This document shows positions 57,301 to 64,000 of a DNA stretch of 64,000 nt, one piece after another; position 1 is the first letter of the stretch; each line of letters starts with the position of its first letter. Under the pieces are notes generated by a model. It did not search any database. It was not told the origin of the DNA and saw only the letters and a program-made list of their open reading frames with translations. The stretch spans positions 1 through 64,000 of the forward strand of contig JASANG010001085.1 of the NCBI GenBank assembly GCA_030248215.1, read 5' to 3'. This DNA comes from Enoplolaimus lenunculus. Lineage: Eukaryota > Nematoda > Enoplea > Enoplida > Thoracostomopsidae. Made by a program: the position numbers and the translations under genes.

Positions 57301-59121
57301 TAGCATAAGAACATACCGCCGTGCCATGAGAACGATATGAATTTGAGAAACTGAAAATCAACAATTCCCACGTAGCTTTAGTTTTTAAACAAACTCGGTT
57401 CTGATAGCAATATTCACACGCGCAAGTTTTTTGCAACCGTAATCTTTAGTTGTAACTTGTTGCAGTTATGGGTCATCCACGTTATACTGTCTACGCTGCT
57501 GTTAAACATTGTCCGCCCACTTGTTTGCAAAGGCGGTGTTTTTGGGATATTTGGACTTTGTAGAGGGCATACATAGTTTGTCAGTTATGGCGGTAGTCCC
57601 TTCGAAGGGAGTAGGGACAATACGGACACTGTTTGGACACAGTGACTGACAATAGAAATTCCTTCGCACATTCTCTGTATAATTGCTTAACAGAGTCCTT
57701 TCCGACAGACTTTGCTTCATGCAATAAGCGAATGTCCTTCTGACAGACTCAGGACAAAACAGCTGTCCTTTCTATAACGTATTGACAAAGTGGCATCTGT
57801 ATGAACCATAATGTGACAAACTATACGCCGTTCAGAGGGATTCTCTGTTGTCAGCCGGGTTTACACATAGTGTGGGTGACTTTTGGATGTGTAATTTATA
57901 AACACTGCAATTAAGAACTTAGACACTCGCATGTGGGTACAATTTTTTACAGTAGCGTAGACAGTATAACGTGGATGACCCATTACGCGTCGTCCACAAT
58001 TTTGTGGGTACGTATTGTACGCCTTTAGATTGGCATACAAAGGAGGCCGTAGCAAGATTGGTTAAGCAGTCGTAGTTCTTAGTGAATTTTGTCAAATTAA
58101 ATATTAAAATAAAATTTTAGCTTTATCTTTTAGTAAACATTGTTTAAGTAAATTTTCAAACTATTTAAAGTTCCAGCACTACATCGTTTTAAAAAATGTT
58201 CACCGATTACGATGATAATTTCAAATATTAAGCTGTATTATTTGAAATTTACTGTATATACAAACGCCCTACCAAAATAGCAAATCCGTCTAGAACTTTA
58301 AAGGTATGCAAGCCTAAGTTACATATTCCTTTTCGTCAAAAAATGAAAAATAGTAGTTGTCGTTTGAAATTTAAGAATTTACAAAAATTAAAAACTCAAA
58401 CGGCCTCCTGTTTCATGACAGACGGTGCTCGAGTTGGAGAGATATATTACGCAGCAGAAACATTACACTGTAAATTTCAGTGAGTTGATTTTACCTCAGA
58501 ATGAGTTGAATCCACTCAGCGGTCTGAGTTGTGAATTAGATCTTTGAGAACTCAAAATTCTGAATTGATTGAACTCATTATGAGTTAATTAATTAACTTA
58601 CTGGGAATTAAATCAGCTCAGAGTGAGTTAATGTTTACTGTTATTAACTCAGAAATTACCAAAACCAGGAAATGGCCGGACTTACAGACACGGGCCGGGT
58701 TCTAATTCTTGGCTGGTTCCACGTATGGCCGTACCTGAACAGGAATGCAGAAAAACAGCAAACACAAATCAACCAATGACAAACTGGCCAGGAAAAAGTT
58801 GGTGACGTTCCACATTCGTTTAAAATTAGCAACCACAAATATCACCAAAAAGTTTCCAATCGACCCGACAATGAAGACCAGGCTGTACACAAAGGCTATC
58901 GGTAGAATATCTTCCAACGGGACGCTTAAATCCAACGGAGGCAGAGGACAAACAGAAATGCAAATTGGTTGCTCATACACGTGCTCTAAAACTGAGCAAT
59001 TACAGAAAGACGAATCGTTGAGCAGAGCAAGATGTTGAGTAGACTCGAGTCCATTAATTGAATCCGTAGTTGAATTTAAATTTAAACTCGTGTCGGTGAT
59101 AAGTGTGCTTCCACAAACCAT
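47326..59121 (-). CDS. Class A (rhodopsin-type) peptide-receptor-like GPCR, 7 coding exons, 784 residues
   Basis: Complete coding sequence on the minus strand. Exons in order: 59121-58735, 57350-57229, 56682-56559, 54171-53984, 50871-50757, 49472-49078, 48349-47326. All junctions are AG/GT and every phase closes, 2355 bases in all. Visible marks: glycosylation-type N-terminus, GN in helix 1, ERYFAIVHP after helix 3, Cys before helix 3 and in loop 2, CWTPF in helix 6, NSCVNPIVY in helix 7. The cytoplasmic tail is about 340 residues, far longer than usual. Family: class A, looking most like the peptide-receptor group (CCK, trissin and orexin type receptors); I cannot name the ligand. It should sit in the plasma membrane and couple to G proteins. 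No promoter was recognised. Confidence 0.92.
48478..48648. mobile_element. hAT-like element nested in a family C element, target duplication GGAACGTT
   Basis: CAGTGGCGGATCC at the left, GGATCCGCCATTG at the right; GGAACGTT at 48470-48477 and 48649-48656, a perfect 8-base duplication. The host is a family C left end (GGCCCATGTAAAGATCAGGG at 48449). It lies in the last intron of gene 2. Confidence 0.9.
48723..48971. mobile_element. Family A element
   Basis: CATGTAAATTCTGATGAGTT to CAATTCACTGGAATTTATAG, AACTCA words inside; last intron of gene 2. Confidence 0.75.
49078..49472 (-). CDS. GPCR 2 exon 6: helices 6 and 7, start of tail
   Basis: TTGCCAG acceptor, AAG|GTACTA donor, 395 bases. Reads IVAMLVLVVILFTVCWTPFI, then outer loop 3 with Cys, then NSCVNPIVYAFMSSNFRSTF. 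If the donor is not used, the frame adds one Tyr and stops at TAA (49071-49073), giving a tail of about 70 residues ending MFPRY. Confidence 0.92.
49481..50035. repeat. Tandem repeat of about 45 to 60 bases beside the exon 6 acceptor
   Basis: About ten copies of CAATTCATATAAACTTTC followed by AAAATTTAAAATTTTGA. The first copy starts only nine bases from the exon edge (49472), so the polypyrimidine and branch region of the intron was itself copied. Confidence 0.88.
50036..50526. mobile_element. Family A (50036-50200), family C (50215-50355) and family B (50423-50526) fragments
   Basis: Three worn elements in a row: CAACTTACTGAAATTTACTGTG ends A (in part), TTAGGCTTACGCTTAGGC marks C, CATTTTTTGCAGTG ends B. 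Confidence 0.65.
50757..50871 (-). CDS. GPCR 2 exon 5: inner loop 3
   Basis: ATTTTTAG acceptor, CAA|GTAAGT donor, 115 bases. Reads ALFTSANLTKPLLKDNVKPN, PDAFLRKTNVDKETRTKRQ. Basic, hydrophilic, leading directly into helix 6, as expected for loop 3. Confidence 0.9.
51409..51830. mobile_element. Family E element, diverged
   Basis: ACTGTAGTAACCCAAATAAG at the left; TTACTTTTTAATTCACC-like and ACTCCAATTAGGGATGCGGA inside as in other copies; the right end is worn. Confidence 0.6.
52068..52410. repeat. AAACGG-hexamer repeat, relative of 6190-6670
   Basis: AGGGTGTAAACGAATAG, then AACGAAAACGGAAAAC, TGTTTTATTTTTCTGCCAAC and ATCGGAAACGGATATCCGG. Confidence 0.6.
52999..53233 (+). mobile_element. Family G element with tRNA-like core
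   Basis: TTAAACCCTTCTCACATTG at the left and CATGTGAGAAAGGGTTT at the right. The core 53115-53180 has an A-box-like TATAGCTGAGTGGTGATGG, CTCCCAC in the anticodon-loop place (Gly-CCC-like) and the B-box-like GAGTTCGAATCC. See the inverse copy at 62601-62871. Confidence 0.78.
53594..53841. mobile_element. Family A element
   Basis: CACTGTAAATTTCAGTGCGT to CAACTCATTGAAATTTACA. Confidence 0.8.
53984..54171 (-). CDS. GPCR 2 exon 4: outer loop 2 and helix 5
   Basis: ATAAAG acceptor, GC|GTAAGT donor, 188 bases. Reads VYETIEDVRYNMTANWCLRN, GRVSFQFTFGVFQFVSVLLL, PLLTMTICYALVANVLCIAP. The Cys in NWCLRN is the loop-2 partner of the helix-3 Cys; helix 5 has the usual Pro. NMT is a possible glycosylation site. 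Confidence 0.93.
54264..54968. mobile_element. Family F elements, two or more run together
   Basis: Repeated CTTGCAGCTGCAAGT words, CTATTCACGTGTGCAA at the left and CAAACTTGCACATG at the right. Intron between exons 3 and 4 of gene 2. Confidence 0.6.
54981..55530. repeat. 74-base tandem repeat made from a family C end
   Basis: ATGTAAAGGTCAGGGATGG recurs at 54981, 55055, 55129, 55203, 55277 and 55351, exactly 74 apart. Only the last copy runs on into a complete family C body with hexamers and a GTTACGGCCC right side. Confidence 0.93.
55936..56525. mobile_element. Family E element with internal duplication
   Basis: CTACTGTAGTGACCCTAATC at the left, TATTCGATCCACTACAGTA at the right. The block with CAGTAACGAAGGG and the following bases occurs twice. 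Ends about 35 bases from exon 3 of gene 2. Confidence 0.78.
56559..56682 (-). CDS. GPCR 2 exon 3: ERY motif, loop 2 inside, helix 4
   Basis: TTTTTAAG acceptor, ACT|GTGAGT donor, 124 bases. Reads RYFAIVHPLKMMWFRSIGRA, KRIIVCIWIISAIVAIPNAY, GT. The junction with exon 2 lies inside the ERY motif. Tryptophan and proline of helix 4 are present. Confidence 0.93.
56812..56990. mobile_element. Family C element
   Basis: GGCCAATGTCAAAATCAGGG to CCTGTTCTATACATTAGC, TTAGGC hexamers inside. Confidence 0.72.
57229..57350 (-). CDS. GPCR 2 exon 2: helix 3
   Basis: ATTTTCAG acceptor, CG|GTACAT donor, 122 bases. Reads FLKFISFSWHGGMFLCYGVH, YVQGFTQICSVLTLTAMSLE. Cys in FLCYG is the helix-3 disulfide cysteine. 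The two trailing bases join A of exon 3 to make the Arg of ERY. Confidence 0.93.
57469..57982. mobile_element. Family I element, 514 bases, TTA target duplication
   Basis: TGGGTCATCCACGTTATACT at the left and AGTATAACGTGGATGACCCA at the right, perfect inverted ends of over 25 bases counting GTCTACGC. TTA at 57466-57468 and 57983-57985. Three-base TTA duplication suggests a PIF/Harbinger-type element. Intron 1 of gene 2. Confidence 0.85.
58466..58665. mobile_element. Family A element near exon 1 of gene 2
   Basis: CACTGTAAATTTCAGTGAGT at the left; the right end is lost near 58665, 70 bases from the exon 1 donor. Confidence 0.72.
58735..59121 (-). CDS. GPCR 2 exon 1: N-terminus, helix 1, helix 2
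   Basis: Starts at ATG 59121, donor CAG|GTACGG at 58734. The 75-odd residue outer segment has several N-x-S/T sites (NST, NDSS, NCS) and cysteines. Helix 1 contains FIVGSIGNFLVIFVV; helix 2 contains NVTNFFLASLSLVDLCLLFF and ends CIPVQ. It has no cleavable signal peptide that I can see, as is common in this class. The start is the first ATG of the open frame. Confidence 0.92.
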
Positions 59122-59431
59122 GACGTCTGGCCGTAAACGTTGATTTCAACTTTATTAATATAGATTTATACGCGAGTTAATCATTTCTCTATTTATACTT
59201 AAAATACAATTTTGTATTAATGTCTAAAAATTGTTTTAAATATAAATTCAAGTTAGTAAAAATATATATAAACTTGGTAATTTATTTTAAGTAAATGGAA
59301 AGTACTCACAGGATAGTCAAATTCAAGATTGATAGTTCAGCAATATTTGTGAATGATCCTATCCCTTTTTTTTGACAAACACCGTATCGGTTAACCGTTT
59401 CAAGTACGAATATTTGCTGACATCTTGAATC

Positions 59432-59642
59432 GTATTCTCAAATGCGTATACCAACTATCATCAGTTAGCGATAGGTTTTCAAACTGACGAAAATTTGCGA
59501 TTGCAGATCTCAAAATTGGTACAGAAGAAGAGCAAATAAAACTGTAATACTACGCTCAGTTTCGAACCATACCATGCCCTGGTTTCAAAGTTAGTGGACC
59601 TATTAATAACTGGTAATAGGCGCTAGATACATTTGAGAATAC
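59432..59642. mobile_element. Family H element
   Basis: GTATTCTCAAATGCGTATAC at the left and CGCTAGATACATTTGAGAAT at the right, with GCGATAGGTTTTCAAACTG inside. Confidence 0.75.
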
Positions 59643-60360
59643 AGGTACATATTTAAACCTCGGATTTGAATGCAGTGCTTTCGGATAGCCGGAGCTTATA
59701 ATGAATATAAAGGCGGCACAATACTTTTTCATTCTACGGCATGGCACGGCATAATTGTACACAACATGTGCTCAATACCTCCCTTAGAGCTTGACTCTCG
59801 AGTCCGAGTCTTGTGGAGATTTTGTACTGCGCATACGATTAATAATTATCAAACGCCTCGCGTTTTGTATCTATAGAATTGGTACATATGGTTAGGATTT
59901 TAGAAACTCAGCCAATGTTCTGTAATTCAACAAATAAAATGATGCTTTTCAAGAAGGGTGTTCCAACTTTATTAATATATAAATTTACCCCAAAATGTTG
60001 TATATTTAAAGTATATGCTAATAATGTAATACTAGTCTGCCAGCTTTGCGCAATACGCAAAAGTTAGCGAACTCGCAAATCTTTCCTTGCAAATTTTCTT
60101 TTCATAGAAGAATCACGTGTATTTGTTAATAAATTTCTGTAAACAAAAAGTAATGCTGGAAAGTTGCCCAAAATATAAGTGTGTGGGGCGTTTCAGCTTT
60201 AATATATAGATTTTTATTTAAAACTAAAATGGTTGCTGTGTTTCAGTAAATTATTAACGATTGCTCTATTTGTAACAGAAACATTGGCTGAGCAGAATGA
60301 CCTTTTAAAACAATGGAAACAATTTATAGATAAAAAGCGGAATAAAGCTCTTTGGCTTAT

Positions 60361-60535
60361 CATGACCCATCTAAAACATCAGGGACGGGATGTTTTTTCC
60401 AAGACTGCAATAGAGTATAATTCTATTTTAGCGTCACATTTTGAGCACGCTTAGGCTTAGGTATAAGCTCATTCTTGTGCTAAGTGTTTGGAATATGCGG
60501 ATACTACTGTTACGACCCTGTTTTAAACATTGGCC
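60361..60535. mobile_element. Family C element
   Basis: CATCAGGGACGGGATGTTTT at the left, CTTAGGCTTAGG inside, ACGACCCTGTTTTAAACATTGGCC at the right (in part). Confidence 0.65.
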
Positions 60536-61191
60536 TGTATCGTTGGTAAATAATTGCGTTTCCACGACGCAAGAGCGAAAACTGAAACTTTTTAGCTAAT
60601 TCCTAAAATATTTAGCGTGACATACGCGTTTATGTTTTAATTTTCCGAAATCATTTTAGGGTCGTACAATACTTGCACGATGCTAAAATGGAAAATGCCA
60701 AAAATCTTGGTTTTAAACCATTATTCGCAATAAAAACATACTCTTTTATAGATCCACTAGAAACCTGGATGCCCCTTACAGTAACATAAGCTATATATAC
60801 GATAGTTTGCACCTATTTACTTGAATCAAGATGAACAAAGAGTTAAATACGTCGGCGATAATATAAACACAATCGACAGAACGTAGTCAAATTTGCTTAT
60901 ATTTCAGATTTTCAGAAGATGCATCTTGTGTTAAGAAAGTTATTATTGATTTACGTAAAAGCTAAAATACAAAAACTAATTATCAGTAAACATATATTTT
61001 TCATAGCTGCAATTCTTGTTACTATATTCTTAAGAAAAAGTAGTTTGAAGAAATTATTTCTAAGCGACTTCAAGTTGACCCCCCTGACAACTTTCATAGC
61101 CGTGGTCAGTTCAACGTGCGCGTGGTCGGCAAAAAAATTAGCCAACACAAACGAGTGGATTTTGAGAGATTTACAAGCTGAGCTACTCACA

Positions 61192-61453
61192 CAAAAAAGT
61201 TGTCTTGAAATTTCATGACTCCTACTTTCTTAAATTTTCATGACAGAAATGTCTTGTATTTCAAACGTTAATAACCGTTGTTAAACAGCTCAGAAATTTT
61301 TTACCTGAAATAGTGGTAACTTAAAAGTTTTAACCATTTCAGGCAAAAAATTTCTGAGCTGTTTAAAGGATGTTAGTGTTTCATAATACCAGACATTTCT
61401 GTCTTAAAAGTTTAAGAAAGTAGGAGGCTTAAAATTTCAAGACAATTTTTTTA
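61192..61453. repeat. Long imperfect palindrome, arms about 130 bases
   Basis: AAGTTGTCTTGAAATTTCAT and CTCCTACTTTCTTAAATTTT at the left mirror AAGTTTAAGAAAGTAGGAGG and AAATTTCAAGACAATTTTT at the right, around CAGCTCAGAAATTTTTTACC and its inverse. A further single arm follows at about 61509-61655. Confidence 0.82.
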
Positions 61454-62072
61454 AAACTTCAAAGTTTATATTCAACAGTGGATTTTACAAAATTTACAAA
61501 CCGGGCTACACACAAAAAATGTGTCTTCAAATTTTAAGACTCCTACTTTCTTAACTTCTCATGACAGAAATGTCTGCCATTCAAACATTAATTGTCTTTC
61601 AACAGCTCAGAAATATTTTTATCTGAAATAGTTAAAACTTAAATGTTTTATATTCAACAGTAGATTTTACAAGATTGACAACCCGGGCTGAAACTTGACT
61701 ACGGGTTTCAATTTAACCACTACTGATTGGCTGTAAGCATGGTTTTAGATAATATATTTTGCACACTGAATATTAGCTTATTAATAATAAAACTTTAGCA
61801 TAAACGAGTTTGAATCAAAACATAAAATCATCAGCTATCGTGTTTTGTATTTTGCCGCTGCTGACTGATAATTAGGCATAACAGAATGTGCCAAAGGCCC
61901 CAAGAAACATATTAATAATCATTAACAGATGCAAGGGAATATAGCTTCAGAACAGATAAAACACAGCAAACAGTCGAACCGAATTACATTTTGCCTAAAG
62001 TTAAAGTAGCGTAATAAAACGAGTGTTTAAGATTGGTAAAGGTCGACAATGAATGATGACAACTGTTATACT

Positions 62073-62515
62073 GTATCGACCCGAATAGGAGAAGCGGACT
62101 GATATTTATATGGTCTCCGCACAGGGTAACCCACTCATGTTATTCGGTTACGGACTGTTATTCATTTTTAACCCGCGCGCCGCCACCCTTCGTTACTGAT
62201 ATATTCGGTACTGCAACTGTCCGTTAAATTAAACGCGTATTTGTCTTATCAATAGCTTGAGCGATAATGCAATGTTATACTTAGGAACGTACTTTCAAAA
62301 CTAAAGTACGCTTTATAGTTTCGAAATCCACCTTAATTGGTCCTGGAGTAATTTATGCGCTATAATTAGGGATAATTGACATTTATGGACTCTAATTACG
62401 GTTTAGGCACTCTATCCGCTCACGGACTATTATTACGGATACGTACTCCCACTTATTGGAACCCAAAATGAGGACCCTCCTCTTAACACCACCCTCTTAT
62501 TCGAGTCGCTACAGT
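62073..62515. mobile_element. Family E element
   Basis: ACTGTATCGACCCGAATAGG at the left, TCTTATTCGAGTCGCTACAG at the right; CACCCTTCGTTACTGATAT inside. Confidence 0.8.
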
Positions 62516-62600
62516 ATTAATGTTTAAAATAAACTTGATAATTGGCAAACCATTTCTACGTGGTTTCGATGTGGTTAATTGAGAAAATGTTTGTTTTTGC

Positions 62601-62871
62601 TTAACCCTTTCTCACATGAATATTTTCTATTTCCCCTGAGACCTACTTTTATGCTAGGATTCGAACTCCAGTGACTGGAATGGGAGGCGTATACAATCAC
62701 CACTCACCTATAGGAGCTTGACGCTCGAGCCCGAGGGGGCTCTCACGTCTTGTGGTGATTTAGTACTATGTATACGTGTTGCAATTGTTAAACACGGTGC
62801 GATATATATTATTTAACGTATATATACTGCGATTTGTTGCCTATAGGCAACTCAATGTGAGAAGGGGTTAA
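62601..62871 (-). mobile_element. Family G element with tRNA-like core and TTAA ends
   Basis: TTAACCCTTTCTCACATGAA at the left and CAATGTGAGAAGGGGTTAA at the right: TTAA on both sides, CCC next to it, as in piggyBac-type elements. The minus strand carries the same tRNA-like core as 52999-53233 (TATAGGTGAGTGGTGATTG and GAGTTCGAATCCTAGC). Confidence 0.8.
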
Positions 62872-63572
62872 AAAAGTTTCAGTTGAAAGTCAAAAATTTT
62901 TATGACATTTGACCCGAGGAACATATCTTATCAGCTAGAGTGACAGAGCTATGCAAACGCGCAGTAATCGTTTACACTGCGTTTTGTACTGCGGATTGCT
63001 TCGTCATCATAGCTTGCGCTTTAGTTGCTCATAGCATACTCTATGCCAGAAAAGGTTCAAAATATTAACACAAAATATTAATGTGATTATCAATTATAAC
63101 AAGCGCTACACAGTAGTTAAATACATATCTCTAAAAGCCAACTTATAACTTAAAAACCGGACGCGTAGGCAGAGGGGGCACTCAGCGCCTCTGGAAAATT
63201 TTTGAACACCTGAACCATTTTTCAACCTAGGTTGTAAGTCATCGAAAACCATTGCTATGTCTCTCCATACAATTTTCGTCTCCCCTAGCAAGGTGAGCTG
63301 GCTAACTGGCGTGTCAGTAACATTTTGAAGCAAATATACGAAGCCTGTATTAAGAATCGAGTGTATAGACAACTAATGGAGTTTAGCTCAATGTTGATAT
63401 TAAGCAATAATATTACTACATATTTTTTCTTTCTATCCAACATTTATCCGAAGCCTGTGAGTTCAAAATATTATTTATATACCGTTCATTATTATTAATA
63501 TTAAATCTATTTTGCGTCATTTAACTGATAAATTAGGCAAACATTATACATGACTGCGCTCTAACATAAGCC

Positions 63573-63788
63573 CGTATTGTCAAATGTGTGTAGCACCTAT
63601 CACTAGTTGGCGATAGGTCGTGTAACTTTAGTACCAGCGTATAGTGACGTTCGAAATTCAGTGCATTGTTTGCGTTTGATTTGTCTTTTACTGCAGTACC
63701 AATTTTGTGATTTGCAATTGCTGCATTTCGTCAGTTTGAAAACCTATCGCTAACACTGATGATAGGTGCTATACGCATTTGAGAATAT
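63573..63788. mobile_element. Family H element, best copy
   Basis: CGTATTGTCAAATGTGTGTA and GCACCTATCACTAGTTGGCG at the left; GATGATAGGTGCTATACGCA and TTTGAGAATATGG at the right. 216 bases, no clear target duplication. Confidence 0.78.
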
Positions 63789-64000
63789 GGGCCATAGATA
63801 TAATACCTATCGCCGGCTAACTGTACGGTTTGAAACTGGCATACGTCTTATGCACGGTCTTTGGTTTGCCTAATTACCGATGGTTACAGAGCCGTAGTCA
63901 AGGTGGGGGAAAGAGACTCAGCCCCCCATGAAAAACTTTGGCCCCACTTGAAAATTTTTATAACCTGGCTTGTAACGTCAACGAAAACCCTTGTATACCT

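Larger units (their letters stand above)
59122..64000. other. Upstream of gene 2: repeats, no gene supported
   Basis: Open frames up to about 100 codons (for example 60919-61218) show no domain, no conserved partner and no exon logic. The 5' untranslated region and promoter of gene 2 must lie here but no TATA box or start could be fixed. Positions 63890-64000 and 63150-63300 hold GGGGGCT-rich pieces of a repeat also seen near 8270-8420, 38705-38935 and 52890-52985. Confidence 0.5.

Noticed and set aside
60919-61218. 99-codon hydrophobic frame
   Set aside because: No domain, no splice partner, unlikely composition, and it runs into the palindrome at 61192.

Overview
The window is animal nuclear DNA. 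It is AT-rich, packed with small inverted-repeat elements, and carries two multi-exon receptor genes with GT-AG introns. No organism-specific marker is visible. C-type lectin domains joined to seven-helix receptors and a neuropeptide-type receptor point to an invertebrate metazoan; a tunicate-like genome is my guess, not a result.

Gene 1 (plus strand, 1098 to 31348, 5' end outside the window or not found) was assembled from 19 exons whose splice phases all agree. It reads: C-type lectin domain 1 (three exons), poly-threonine mucin-like exon, C-type lectin domain 2 (three exons), C-type lectin domain 3 (three exons), a longer poly-threonine exon, a 20-base juxtamembrane exon, then seven exons coding a family B2 (adhesion-type) seven-helix domain and a short tail. 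About 1089 residues are visible. No GAIN domain or GPS cleavage site lies between the mucin region and helix 1, so this is a lectin-mucin seven-helix receptor of unusual build. Domain 2 has two oddities: its first exon region is triplicated in tandem (189-base period), and its second exon has an in-frame TGA.

Gene 2 (minus strand, 59121 to 47326) is a complete class A (rhodopsin-type) peptide-receptor-like gene of seven coding exons and 784 residues. All phases agree. Its last exon adds an unusually long serine-rich cytoplasmic tail; reading through the preceding donor would give a short-tailed form.

The two genes converge, with about 16 kb between them. That gap holds a giant inverted repeat (33281 to 42690) with arms of 1.4 to 1.8 kb. 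The arms enclose two directly repeated TATA-containing units and many small elements.

Repeats fill the introns and flanks. Names used below: family A (ends CACTGTAAATTTCA, inside TGAGTT/AACTCA); B (ends CACTGCAAAAAATG, TA target sites, mariner-like); C (ends GGCCCATGTA, inside expanded TTAGGC hexamers, 8-base target duplications, hAT-like) with variant C2 (ends ATGTTACTTT); D (ends CAAGAGTGGATGAT); E (ends CTGTAGTGACCCGA); F (ends TATTCACACGTG, inside CTTGCAGCTGCAA); G (TTAA plus CCCTTTCTCACAT, piggyBac-like, with a tRNA-like core); H (ends TATTCTCAAATG); I (TTA plus TGGGTCATCCACG, Harbinger-like); J (ends TTCACGTTATA). The 24.8 to 27.3 kb part of gene 1 is an 80-base satellite with local 240-base higher-order structure.

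The last 4.9 kb (59122 to 64000), upstream of gene 2, holds repeats and no gene I can support.
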